A stretch of DNA of 64,000 bases from Aptenodytes patagonicus (lineage: Eukaryota; Chordata; Aves; Sphenisciformes; Spheniscidae), in NCBI RefSeq assembly GCF_965638725.1, contig NC_134949.1:127098294-127162293 (forward strand), written 5' to 3'. Numbering within the stretch: the first letter of the stretch is position 1; each line of letters starts with the position of its first letter. The notes beneath the pieces were generated by a model that ran no database searches, was not told where the DNA came from, and saw only the letters and a list, made by a program, of their open reading frames with translations. Position numbers and translations under genes: made by a program. Below, piece after piece: positions 48,669 through 60,640 of the stretch.

Positions 48669-51600
48669 GTAGGTGTGTTTTTCTTTCTCAGTGAACTAAA
48701 TACAGTTAGCAAGAGAAAAAAGGTAGTGACTTTTTCCTTAATGCCTGTTTTGGTGTTTTTTAAGTATCTGTTCTTGTTTGTAAAACAAGATCTTTGAAGT
48801 GATAAGCTGCTATTCTTTAACACTTGGATATTTATTAAAGGCTTAGCTAATCTTTGCATGACTTTGCTTAACTTCTGGAAGAATGGTTAGATAAGGGGTT
48901 TTCTTCTGAATCTGCTCTAGATGATTTGTGTGCTGTAATGTTCCTATTCTTAGGAAAGTCAAATGACAATAATATTTTGTGTATATGATTCTTCAGTGTT
49001 CTTATGTGTCTTCAGTTACAATAGATAGATGACGTTTACGCAGTCGTAGACTTGATCTTGAACAAGTGAAGGATAAATTTAGTTATCTAGAATTATATGC
49101 TACTTTGACTACATTTAAGTTGATGCCATTATGCTGCAGGCTGCAAACTGGTGAAACACGTGAATTCATTTTAATGAGGTTATTGATTAGAATTGCTAAA
49201 TAGAAAGCTGGTCAGTGGGCTTCCAGTTTCTTATTTCTGTTAACAAACAGCTAAAATAATGAAACATACTCGGATATGTCTGGTCATGATGTTTCTTTTT
49301 TGTACAACAGGCTGTATATTGCAACAGTTTGAATTGCTAAACTAAAATACTGTTAACTGGAGACAAGTCATGCCGTGGCCTGTACTCTGAAGACCCATTT
49401 TTACGTTACTATGTGTCAGCCCTAAGCAGTAAATACAAGTACTTCTGTCAGCAGATGGCAACAGTGGCGAACACTCAGAAGAAAAACAGCAACTTTTCCT
49501 ATCTCTGATAAAAAGATGTTTATCGGAATGCAATCTGGGATTATTGATTTTTGTTGTTGTTGTTTGCTTCTTTTATTGCAATTCTAATTTCTTTCCCTCC
49601 TCTCACCTACCTTACATCTTTTACTTTATTCCCCCAGCAAATACATGCCATCCTGTGACACGTCAGTGAAAGTAATACATGTTTTTGTAAAGAACGGATT
49701 GGGAGAGAGCATTTTCTTTCTATTTGTTTTGTATTTTAAGCTCTCAGTGACCAAGATAGACAGGTAATTTGGGTGCCTGCTGTTTTTGTAGTTTGGAAGT
49801 GGCCCACAGAAAATAGCTTGCAGTTTTAAGTGAGCTATTTCCTCCTTCTAGTGAGATAGAGCCCTAACTGAACATTCCCTCTCCCTTCAGACTCTGCAGA
49901 TATATGGCTCAACATTTATAATCGCTTGTATGAGTCATCCCCTTTTATTTTGCTCCTCCTTCTTGTCATTAGCCAAGAAATGAGTCCATTAGTTGCATCT
50001 TTTTTGCAAGCATTCTGCTTAAAAATCATCTATGCTTGGTGAGGAAGCTTTTTGCAAGGCAGGCTGCTCTGTTGGGTAGGATATGCTGGCATTTTCTCAG
50101 TTTCTGATTTTGCTAGGAGATGGCTTGGCCCTGACAGGTAATAAAGCACAAACCTTTTGGTTCTCCCAGTCTTCTTGTTGGGAATAGTATAAATTCCTTT
50201 TGCTTATGTTGTGTGGAAATAGATTAAATTCTGTCAGAGTCAGGTTCTCTAATAGTTTCTGGAGGCCAGCTCTCCTCTCGGAGGGTTCCTGTGAGTGATG
50301 CGATATGTACATCTCATTGGAAAAGAGGGCAGAGGATTGCATTCTGTACACTTCCTTTCTGCAGGTGTCAATTCTGGCTGCCTGCTGATATCTAGAACAG
50401 TGTCTGCCCTCTACTTGAGATAAAACTTGTTAGGGTTAAAGTAGAAAAAAAAGATTGCAGGGATTTCTTGTCTTTGTACAGATGTTCCCAGTGCTCAAAG
50501 GGGGGAAAATCAAGGAGTTTGGGTTGGTGGGTGGGAACTATGACTTTCAGAGGTCAGGTTCCTTTAAGACCTTTTAATCTGAAAGATGCTTAGCTGGAGG
50601 TGATGGGAAAACCACTTTCAACACCTTCAAAGGACCTCAAAGGCATTACCAGCCACCTCGTGCAATTTAGGAGGTGCTCAGTAGAAGCTGTGGCTCTATG
50701 TTGTTTTTCCAGTGGTGGCAGATGGTGTAACTGTGTGTTAAATGGATTTGTGTTAAATGGATTTGTAGAAGCAATTACTGCTGTTTTCTCCAGTAGCTTG
50801 ATATTCCTAAAATAATGTTATTACAATATGTAAATTTGAGTGGTAAAGGTCAGGGGAGGTTATGCTCCTGATAACTGAACGATTGGAGGAACTGAATCCA
50901 GTTCCTGGACGGATTCTGTTCTTTCAATCTGGAGGAACAGAATATTTCAGTTCTTTGTAAGAAAATGTGCATTTTAATGGAGAAGAAAAACTTCAGGATC
51001 TCTTTTCTTCACTACCCTGATGAAATGGACAGTAAGAAATAAGAAAGAAAACTTAAGAGTAGAAACTTTACTTTCTGTTGTTTTCATCCTAAAGGCTTTT
51101 TATGCAGACATCCCCATAAATTTTTGGGAGCAATGTACTCTAGCCTATTCCAAAAATAGCCATGTCAGAGTCAAAATGCTTTAACAATTTACTAATATCT
51201 GTCATTCCCATTTTAAAGCTGAGTGCTGAAACTTGAAGTGACCTTTATAAACTACCCATCAAAAAGTGTCAAGGATTAAAAGAGGGGTTTTGTTACTGCT
51301 ATGGCTTTTTGTGTAACTGCCAAGTCATACCAACCTTCTGGCAATTTAGTAGCCCTTTGCATTGCTATTTCCTTAGAAAACAGTACACTTATTTTATGTC
51401 GAGCATACAGATTTACTTACAACTTACTCTTTTTCTACAGATGCAAGTAGTAACAGAATTAAAAACGGAACAAGATCCCAGCTGCTCTGAAACTGATGCA
51501 GAAGGGGTGAGTCCTGCCCCTGTAGAATCTCAAACTCCAATGGATGCAGACAAGCAGGCCATTTACAGGTAGTAATGGACTCGTGTTCTGTCTTTTGAAG

Positions 51601-52902
51601 GGTAAAGAATAGAGGATTTTTTTTTTTTTTAATTAATAATAAGTAGCTTAGAATCAGATGATCTCTTGGCTAACTGTCTCAATAGTTTGCAGGGAAAAAA
51701 TGAGATCAAATTAGCTTCACTGTCAGTCTTCAGCCAAGAAGAAAAACCTTCCCTTTATTGTGGGATTCTTCAATTTCAGCATAATTTTAAAGGGTATTCT
51801 AAAGGTGGCTGCCTTTAAAGCACAAGTGAAATTTAGCAAGCTACTTGGACTGTTGAACTATGGTCACTATTTGTTATATTGTAGTTTCTGTCTTTAATGC
51901 AGGGTTTTATTTTTATTGTAATTAGGTTGATCTTTACTCCCTTTTCTTTAGGGATAGCAATCTATTGCCCAGTAATTAGCTCAAACTGGATTAAATGTTG
52001 ATGTATAAACATACTAATTTGAGATTTTCCAGTGTTAAGTGCTGCGCTAAGCAGTATGCTCAGTTTTGATGAGGTTAAGTGTTCTTTCACTTTAAGTGCT
52101 TTATAAAGACATAATTATTACCAGTTTGCAGATAAAAAGAATACAAACCAAACATCTGAAGCAGAAAGATGTATCCACTCATTTACAGGCTTGTGCTAAC
52201 AAAATCATCTTCTGCTCTGAGCGTGGTTTCATAGGAGGCCTCTGAGTACAGCCTGCATACTATTCTCAGTTCTGTGAAGTTATTTGTGATGTATAAATAA
52301 GGCCCACATTGAAGAATAAATGGATTTTATCAGACTTTATTTCATAATTTAAATCTGCATTCATCCTATTTGTAAATCCTAATCCTCGTTTCTAATGCAC
52401 TGTATTAATGTATTTCTTGCCACTCAATTACAGTGAATTAAATAGTATGTCATAGCTTTTTAGCTTACGATTGTTCTCTTTATTTAAATATACGTTTTTT
52501 TACTGCTTTACTTGCCTCTAGAGTGTGCGGTAAATCAAAGTGAAAAAAAAACCCCAAACTTTCATCATGTTTTGCTATAGCCAGTGGTCTTATATGCAGT
52601 CTCCTCCAAGACTTGTCTTTCTGTTTCTTACATGAGTGACTGTTACCTTACGTGAGCTAGATGTCTTACTTTTTCAGTAGTGTACATATAAGTGAAAATA
52701 CTTATGCATGTATTTTAACTTTTATTGTAGGCACCCACTGTTTCCCTTGTTAGCACTATTATTTGAAAAATGTGAACAATCTACACAAGGCTCAGAAGGC
52801 ACAACTTCTGCTAGTTTTGATGTAGATATTGAAAATTTTGTAAGAAAGCAGGAGAAAGAAGGAAAACCCTTTTTCTGTGAAGATCCAGAAACTGATAATT
52901 TG
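48618..52902 (+). CDS. PKNOX1: PBX/knotted homeobox 1 (PREP1) TALE transcription factor, N-terminal 117 codons (partial)
   Basis: The spliced coding part is join(48618-48668, 51441-51568, 52731-52902) and continues beyond 64,000. The product is a TALE homeodomain protein that binds DNA with PBX partners in the nucleus. Residues 1-60 (MMATQTLSIDNYQDGQQ, MQVVTELKTEQDPSCSET, ending DADKQAIYR) and 61-117 (HPLFPLLALLFEKCEQS through DPETDNL) are nearly identical to mammalian PKNOX1. Residues 61-117 are the start of the MEIS/PKNOX N-terminal PBX-binding domain (HR1). HR2 and the homeodomain lie in exons to the right; the whole human protein is 436 aa. The first of two tandem ATGs is taken as start, as in mammals. 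All junctions are GT-AG and frame-consistent. Confidence 0.97.
48669..51440 (+). other. PKNOX1: PKNOX1 intron 2 (2.8 kb)
   Basis: A+T-rich intron ending in CTCTTTTTCTACAG. A stretch near 51,195-51,270 weakly resembles an antisense MIR core (CATTCCCATTTTAAAGCTGA). Nothing else is recognised. Confidence 0.75.
51441..51568 (+). CDS. PKNOX1: PKNOX1 exon 3
   Basis: 128 nt encoding MQVVTELKTEQDPSCSET through KQAIY plus two bases of the next Arg codon. This is the acidic, probably disordered leader before the PBX-binding region. The donor is TTTACAG followed by GTAGTA. Confidence 0.96.
51569..52730 (+). other. PKNOX1: PKNOX1 intron 3 (1.16 kb)
   Basis: A+T-rich, with a T14 run near 51,619. A possible degraded antisense MIR-like segment lies near 52,090-52,210 (AAGTGCTTTATAAAG then ATTATTACCAGTTTGCAGAT). 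The acceptor is TTTTATTGTAG. Confidence 0.75.
52731..52902 (+). CDS. PKNOX1: PKNOX1 exon 4 (start of the PBX-interaction domain HR1)
   Basis: 172 nt: one base completing Arg60, then 57 codons beginning HPLFPLLALLFEKCEQS and ending CEDPETDNL in phase 0, before GTAAGT. The LFPLLALLFEKCE helix is the conserved HR1 surface of MEIS/PREP proteins that heterodimerises with PBX and helps retain PBX in the nucleus. No following exon (mammalian MVKAIQVLRIHLLELEK) was found in the remaining 11 kb. Confidence 0.97.
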
Positions 52903-52941
52903 GTAAGTATAAGCTGTTTCTTTTATTTCTGAAACAATCAT

Positions 52942-53029
52942 CCCATTTGCTGCCTCTTCCTAATTTCTGATCTCAACTGGTGCTTCCCATTTGCTGCCTC
53001 TTCCTAATTTCTGATCTCAACTGGTGCTT
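52942..53029 (+). repeat. Exact 44-bp tandem duplication
   Basis: Positions 52,942-52,985 and 52,986-53,029 are identical (each begins CCCATTTGCTGCCTCTTCCT and ends CAACTGGTGCTT). The pair starts 40 bp after the exon 4 donor. Complete identity points to a recent duplication or a copy-number-variable minisatellite seed. Confidence 0.98.
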
Positions 53030-54639
53030 ATAGTTTCTCCTCACGCTTTTCTTCCTACAAGAGATTCTTCTTTATGTTAATGCTGAGAAACATTTTTTTA
53101 AAAAATTTCTTCTGACCCCTTTTTTCCCTCTTATCTGTAAACTTACATTGGGCCCTTCACAGTTGTTTCCCATTCTAAACTGGCTGAAATCAGTGTATTA
53201 GAGACTAACAGAAATATATGCTTGCCGTAGCCAGGTTGACTCTGCAAATCAATTTTAGAGTGTCAAGTGTATAACATAAGTTTATCAAAAACATATAATC
53301 GATGTAAGTTTTTTTTCCAACTTTTTTTTAATCAGGGTTCATCTAGTTAATGTGGGAGAAGACCTGTTATAAGATGAGCTTAGAAATTCTTTAACATATA
53401 CAAATTTTTTTTCTTACGTGTCATTGTCTTCTCTAGACTTTCTGAAAGTCCTTCCTGTGATGAAGCTGTGATTTCCCCAGTCCCTTAGCCTCCCTCTTGG
53501 ATCACATCTCTAGAGAACACTTCTCTTGGCATGCTAGTTTCTAAACTGTCTACCTGCCTTCGTCTCTTTAGAGTCATGTTGCAACTAGATTTTATCATAT
53601 TCAAGAGTGTTAGCATTATAGGGGTCAAGTGTTTTGTTTCATTTTTGAAAACCTGTTCCTTTAAGGGGACTGTGTAATAAAACAAGCCTTCATTCTTGAG
53701 TCTGCCTCATAGGAGAAAAGGCTACTTAAAATATTGACGTTCACAGACAAAACTAAATTGATGGAAGGTTGTACAGAACAGAAATGGTAATGTTTTAAAG
53801 CTGATATCTAGAAAGATTTATGTAGGCAAATAATATCCTGTGTGGGAGGCTAAGGTAATATACCTGGAGAAAACTCTTAAAACCAAGACTTAAACAAGAA
53901 ATAAATCTGAGATGCTGTTTAGAATTGGCAGGAGTGTTGCAGTGAACAGCATGTTAGGAGGGGCACATATTGTTGCAAAAAAGGGGTCAATTTTGGCTGC
54001 TTTTGCAAGCAGCCTAAATAGTCATCTTGCATAACTTGATTTCTTTCCAAGCACTTTATGACCAATCGTTAGCGTACTTAAGTTCTGGAAAGATAGTATT
54101 TAAATAGTGTCATGGAAAATAAAGCTACAAGAATCTCTATGTATAATTATACCAGTGTGAGAGTAAAGAAGGCAGAAGACAGTATGTTCTAGAACGAGGC
54201 AAGCTTTTACAGCTCTAGTTAGAGAGGCATAAAAATTTATCTTCTCAGCTACTTGTTGTATCCTTTTAACTGTAGGTTACAGTGCCCAGGATTGAAATAT
54301 CTTAATACATTGCGTCAATGATCTTAGTCTATGTAAATATAAAGTCACCTTAGATTAAATCTTCTTCAAAGATGGATCAAGTTAACACAATTCACTTTCT
54401 ACTAATCCACCTGCAAGACTGCTTTCAAAAAGTTCTCTTACAGCTTTGGCTGTGGAGCTCTTTGTCTTACAGAAGCTTTTATTTTCTGCTTGGAAGCTTT
54501 TTGAGGCTCAAATAAGGTTTTAGTTTTGGGTCATCTTCTAACACAATGCCCTTCAGAGTGATGGGAAAGCAGCTAAAGGAGGATGCGTAATATGATACAT
54601 AATGATACTCTCAGTATTAGTGTAAAGATTCTCGGTGTA

Positions 54640-54735
54640 TAAATGAAGAACTGAAGAACAGGCATTGGCCACTTTGACCAAAGTTACAACTGGAATAGAA
54701 TTGAACCCCCAAAATCTCAATTTAATATCTTAATC
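54640..54735 (-). repeat. MIR-type SINE fossil, antisense
   Basis: Matches the usual antisense MIR order: GTATAAATGAAGAACTGAAG (MIR ACAGATGAGGAAACTGAGG), GACCAAAGTTACAACTGG, ATTGAACCCCCAAAATCTC and a terminal TTAATCATTAGATC. The copy is highly diverged. Confidence 0.5.
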
Positions 54736-55679
54736 ATTAGATCTTTGTGGGCAAATTTTGATGCAGTTCACGTGAGAAATATTTATTGATACAGACAGTG
54801 ACTTAGTTTTCTAAGTAGAAAGAAGCATTGACGTACCTACTAAAACAGTTCCATGAATAAACCTACTGTTGTCACTGTAGGAATTAAAAATAGAACATGA
54901 AAGAAGAAAAATAAAGGCAAGGGAGAAATAAACGTAATTCTCTTCTTTAGTTACTGCCCAAGTGTGAGCAGCGGTGGTGTGGGGTGCTTTGCTTTTTTAA
55001 TTTTTTATTTGAAATGTGAATGGTGTAATATTACATTTATGAAATACTTGTAGCACAATATAATGATTGTCTTACATTTGTAAGCAGAAATAAGTACTTC
55101 AGAATGGTTATAATGAGATGGTCTGTCTGTGGAGAGTACAGCTATTCCATTGGGGTGCAGAAATCCTTGTAGATTGAGGGCCACTGGTACCATCATTTTA
55201 GATCTTTCTTGAACAGGAAAGCACTCAGGCAAATTTTGAGGGGGGAAGTGCATTACTGAGGAAGAAGAAGATAAATACTTTAAAGAGCCATTAGTTTCTG
55301 AGGAAGACTAAATCTGGGCTAAAAACTGCAGTTCATCACGGATGCTAATTTGCACATGTACAAAATCTTGTGGGACCTTTGGTTGTTAAAGAATGAATTG
55401 CACACAGAATTCCCCAAATAACATACCAGTTTCAGGATCTTGTGGTTTGACCCAGGTATCTAGAAAGTTGACTACCAGGAATGCTTTTAATTTTGGAATT
55501 GCTTCTTTCTTTGTCTCTTTCACTCTGTAATATGTTTGGGTTTTTGTTACTGCTATCAGTGACACCTCCGGAGTGCTGCTTGCACATCAGATGTGAATTT
55601 GAAGACACCAATAAAGTTTTCCATGATTGATTCTTCAAAGACCTTTTTGAATATCCTTGCCTCCAATACTTTACTCAAA

Positions 55680-55792
55680 AATGAGAGTTAGTTCCGTTCT
55701 GCATGAAGCAGGTCTGCTGACTTGCTAAGCCTCAGGTTATTTTCTTCATTTGTAACTCTGAATTCAACACAAATATACTGTGTTCCCTTATC
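55680..55792 (+). repeat. Unclassified dispersed repeat, copy B
   Basis: Second copy of the element at 44,823-44,935, same orientation, with the blocks TTCTGCATGAAGCAG and ATTTGTAACTCT conserved. It lies about 60 bp upstream of a CR1 fragment but is not part of it, since copy A has no CR1 on that side. Confidence 0.75.
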
Positions 55793-55849
55793 TCTCTAAT
55801 CCAAACTTCTTTTCAGAAGCACATCTGAAATCTAATAGTTGGAATGTAG

Positions 55850-57030
55850 TAGTTCTGGCTCAGTGGATGAGGAAAGAGAAATGGATGTGGTTTATCTTTA
55901 GTAAGGCTTTTGACATTGTCTCCTATAATGTTCTCATAGACAAACTGATAAAATATGGACTAGATAAATGAGCAGTGCGATGGACTGAAGACTGGGTGAA
56001 CTGCTGGGCTCAAAGGATTGCGATCAGCAGCATGAAGTCCAGTTGAAGGCTAGTTATTAGCGGTGTACTCCAGGGATTGATATTGAAACCAATACTGTTT
56101 AACATCTTCATTAATGACCTGGATGATGGGACAGAGTGTATCCTTGGCAAGTTTGCAGATGTTGCAAAACTGGGAGGAGTGGCTGATGACCAGATGGCTG
56201 TGCCACCATTCAGAGGTACTTCGTCGCTTTTGGAGAAATGGGCAAACGGGAATCTCATGGAGTTCAACAAAGGGAAATGCCAAATCCTGTACCTAGGGAG
56301 GAATAACCCCATGCACTGTTACACGCTGGGGGTCAACCAGCTGGAAAGCAGCTTTGCGGAAAAGGACCTGACAGTCCTGATGGACACCAAGCCAAATATG
56401 AGACAGCAATGCATCCTTGCGGCAAAGAAATTCAACGTACTTGGGCTGTGTTAGGAAGAGCATTGTCAGCAGGTCAAGGGATGCGATCCTTTCCCTCTGC
56501 TTGGCAGTGGTGAGACATATCTGGAGTGCTGGGTACAGTTCTGGGCTCCCCACTACTAGACATAGACATAGTGGAGTGAGTTCAGCAAAGAACCAAAAAG
56601 ATGATGAGGGGACTAGAGCATCTCTCATATGAAGAGAGGCTCAGCAAGCTGGGACTGTTTAGTCTGCAGCAGTAAAGGTTTGGGGGAATATTATCAGTGT
56701 ATCTAAATACCTAATGGGGGAATAAAGAAGACAGACTCTCTGACTCTTCTCCGTGGTGCCCAGTGAAAGGGCATGAGGAAATAGACATAAATTGAAACAC
56801 AGGAAGTTCCATTAAAATATAAGAAAAAACATTTTTACTGTAAGGGTGATTCAATACTGGAGCAGGTTGCCCGGAGAGGTTGTGGAGTCTCCATCCTTGG
56901 AGGTAGTCAAAACCCAACTGGACATGGCCCTGAGCAACCTGACCTAGTTGACCTTGCTTTGAGCAGAGAGGGTGGGTTAAACAATCTCCAGAGGTCCCTT
57001 CCAACCTCAACTATCTGTGGTTTCTGTGAG
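55850..57030 (+). mobile_element. CR1 LINE fragment, sense, decayed
   Basis: The copy starts within the RT palm region (FSKAFDIVSYNVLIDKL, ~55,900), continues through FNIFINDLDDGTECILGKFA (~56,098-56,157) and the C-terminal and 3' UTR regions, and ends near CAACTATCTGTGGTTTCTGTG, a degenerate octamer tail. Several in-frame stops and shifts occur. The catalytic FADD has become FADV (56,152-56,163), so it could not encode active RT. It is older than the copy at 41,780-44,250. Confidence 0.92.
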
Positions 57031-60000
57031 CCTCCAAATACCAGTTTCCCAAAGATCCTGCATGCCTTGGCCCGCTTCACATGCTTTTGGTTGTACACAA
57101 ACATTCTCTCGAATCTAGCTTCCTTTGGTTGTAGATGGGTCTGCTGTGTTCAAATAGTCCTTCCTGCCGATTGACCTGTTTGATTTTAGTGGTGACAAAG
57201 TCTCTTGTTTTATGTGGTATTCACCTTTGTTGATGGGCTGCACAAATCTGGCTGATTTTGCATGAAATGGATGAGGAAGTATTTGTTTATGTCTTGTATT
57301 CCGTGCCTGCTGAGGTCAGTACTATCTTAAACTGGAACGACGTTGCAAAATCAAAAATCTTTGGTATTGAACCCCTGTTCTGTAGTTGTATTGTTAGCTA
57401 TGACTTTCTATTATTAGATACCAAATGAAATCTGAGTGTGACTTGTCCTCTGCCTGTCCTGAAGGCTGGGGACTTTGAACAGCTGACATTCTGACGGGCT
57501 GTTCATTTTGCCAGGGGCAATGAGCAGAAGAGTTCCTGTCAAGTTGTGAAATAGCTAGTGTGGTTTTCAGTCTTTTCTTCAGCTTGAAATATTGGTGCTT
57601 GCATGGAGAAGGCTGTAGCTGGGCAGTTTTTTCTGCCTTGTATCACATAAATATAAACATTTTTACAGAGATTAAAAATCTCTTTTTAGTAGAGGGATTC
57701 TAATATTGTGCACCTTTGTTATGTCTTCTGTTCTTGCTGTCCCTCCCTTTTTAACTCCAATGTTAAATCAACCATTCACTTTAAAGGAGAAGCTAGTGAA
57801 GACTGCTGATTAGAACAAGCCAGAAGGGTGGAGCAGGTAGGTCGGACAACTACTTGCTTTCCACCTGTGCTCTTATCTGACCCCAGCAGAGTCAAACAAA
57901 TAAGGTATAAATGCTTGCTTGGTAGCAATCATTCAACTGGGAGCCAGAGCTAAACTGAGATGAATTGAACTTTATAGTACTACAAAGAGCCAAATTCCAG
58001 TCCTATCCAAAAAGAGTCGCAGGCCTGCCTACAGTAAGGAAATTGGCCACTAATTCAGCTGTTTCAGTTTATTTCCTTTTACTTCTTTTGGAAGTGGCAT
58101 GTCGAACTCCACAACGCTGCACAGTTTTTGTGACGGAACTTAAACTAATGGCTCCAAAACAGCAGAGTATCATTTCAGGCTCCATACTGCCTATAGGCTA
58201 ATTGACTAGATAACAGAAATTGTGAAGGGTCACAGATACTGATTGTAGGGCCTCTTACAATCCTGGCGATGTTTCACATTGCGCGCTTACTTGAAATGCC
58301 TTGAATATTCCAAAGCAAAAGTTTGGTTTTCATCCAGAGGACCACAGAATGTTAATGTGGATAGCACAGGCATTAGATCAGTTTGACCAGAAAGGAAGTT
58401 CATTAAGAGCAGTGTAAGGTTGTTCTAACTTGAGTAGCTCTTAGTAAGCTACAGTCTAGATTACCTTGTTGCTTTGGTATTATGGTTCCCATTCTAAACT
58501 AATTGGTGGTTTCCTTCATTAGTAGTATAAAGGATTTCAACACTGGGAAATACAGGTAGCATCCACCTGAAACTTAATTTTAAGGATATCCATATATTGC
58601 TAAGCCAAACAAAGTTTCAGTCCTTTTTTATTATCTAGATGGAGGGATTCCATTCTTTCTAGTTAACCACTCCAACAGTGTCAGTTGGTGAGCTTGAAGC
58701 GGCATGGCAAAGCATTGTGGTCAACACACAAATAGTGTTACTAGGCCTTTTACTTTTGCAGTGTCTTTCCCAAGCCTGACCTTGTCAGACACATTGTCAA
58801 AATAGGGTGTTTGCAGTGAAATGGATGGCAACATTTCTATAAATATTGATGACTTCTGGATCAGGTCAGAACTTTGGTATTAGGCCTCAGCATATTTAGA
58901 AGAGCTAGAATTTCTCAGAATAGGTTGTAAGAATTTGGAAAGAGGTGGGGAAAAAATGACACTTTCTTGTGGAAGGTTTTTTTTTCCTTAAATGAGTTTT
59001 TAAGGTACTCTGTGAAATGGCCTGGATTAAGCATATTTTTATTTAATTTATTGCCATGTTCCTACTCTTTTTCTATATGTGCATTCATGTAATAGAGTCA
59101 GCAATGGTTTGTGTTCAAAACCTGCAGCACTGAAAAACCCACAAAACTGTGTTATGGCTTCCCTGAAGTGTGAAGTTTCACTTGTTGTCTCTTCCTTTGT
59201 CTGAGAGGTGTATAAGATGCCTCTTCTCCTTCCAAGGAAGAGCGTATCGCAGGAAAATGCAAAGTTCAATTCTAAGATCTGTTGAAAGAAAACTGAGAAG
59301 CTTCAGTGCTAGCTCCTGGGCAGATTTTATCAGTTGCCCTGAGGTATGTCTTTACTTTTAACGCAGACTCATCTTCCAGCCAGAAGACGTAGTTGTCTTT
59401 GGACTGAAACTCTCCCAGGAGTTCCAGTCCATCCCTAATAAATACAGAAAGAAAGTGGCTTTTCTGTGGTAGTTACATGTTTGCTCTTCAGGAGCTATTG
59501 GCTGCAAACAGAACTCTGAAACTTTTCCCTTCCAATTTCACTGGCTCTGACCACACAGGTTAGACTATTCAGGGAGGTAAAAGAGAGATGTACCAGTTTA
59601 TGATTTTTTGCAGTAAATATTTAGCTCTTATAGATATGCATGGCACAGCATATTATTGGAGCCAGAATTACCCTCTCTTGGAATGTCTTCTACAGGGATC
59701 TTCTGGTTTTCAACAGTTTTGTTCTCTTTTCTGATTCTTGGTCACTCATGCTGTCCGTGTCTCCATTGATCTCTGAACTTGATGTAAGTGCTGATTAGCT
59801 GCAAGAAGTGCTGCAGACCTTCCCTTTTCAAATCCTAGTCCCTGTGGGAAGGAAGTGGAAGCTGAAGGTTGTGCTCATGTTTTACTTAGTAGACTGGAAG
59901 TGTGCTTTCTTTCCCAGAGCTTTAACTTCCTCCTTATCTTTTTGGATTGTTACTTTGCATCCAGCTTAGTCCTTATATCAAGCATCAGTACCGGAAGAGA

Positions 60001-60494
60001 TGTGTTTGCTGTTAAGAACCAGATCTTGGTGGTCTGTATTGCTAGCCAGAGGTTCCCAAGTGCATGTTCTTCTTTCTGGAAGCATGCTCAGCTGTATCCC
60101 CGTAACATGGAGTATCATCTGTTGGAGCTCCGTACCCTTTGCCCCTTACCCTTTGACATCTCTATCTCATTTTCACAGATAAAACAGATCTTGGAATGAA
60201 CCAACGAACCAGCTTCTCTTTGTTTTCCATTAGTATCCTTTTGTGCTTAGGACTTACGTGGACAGGTTCCTCCATGTCTAAGCAGCTCAGCATGAACGTT
60301 TGCAGATAATTTTTAGAGCTTTCACAGATTACATTGTATCTTAAGACATTCAGTACTTAACACTTCTTTGTTGCTTACTGTTAACCCAGCCACTGCAGAA
60401 GCATCATGTTGCCTCAGGATGGTTCCTACCTCTTGTATAGCTTCTGTTCAGAGTAAACTCTTCCCATGTATGGGTGGCTTTTTTAATTTCCCCA

Positions 60495-60640
60495 CATTCT
60501 CAGGGCCACAGGATGGTTCAGGTTGGATTACAAGCTCAAGAGGTCTGTAGTCCAACCTCCTGCACAAAGTAGGGTCAGCTGTGAAGTCAGGACAGGTTAC
60601 TTATGGCTTCATCAAGTCTAGAAACAATACAAAACATGGG
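60495..60640 (-). mobile_element. Short CR1 fragment, antisense (3' end)
   Basis: Contains TTCAGGTTGGATTACAAGCT and AGTCCAACCTCCTGCACAAA followed by GTAGGGTCAGCTG, the reverse complement of a CR1 3' terminal region (a block of the type AGTCCAACCTCCTGCTCAAA). Boundaries are approximate and the copy is strongly diverged. Confidence 0.65.
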
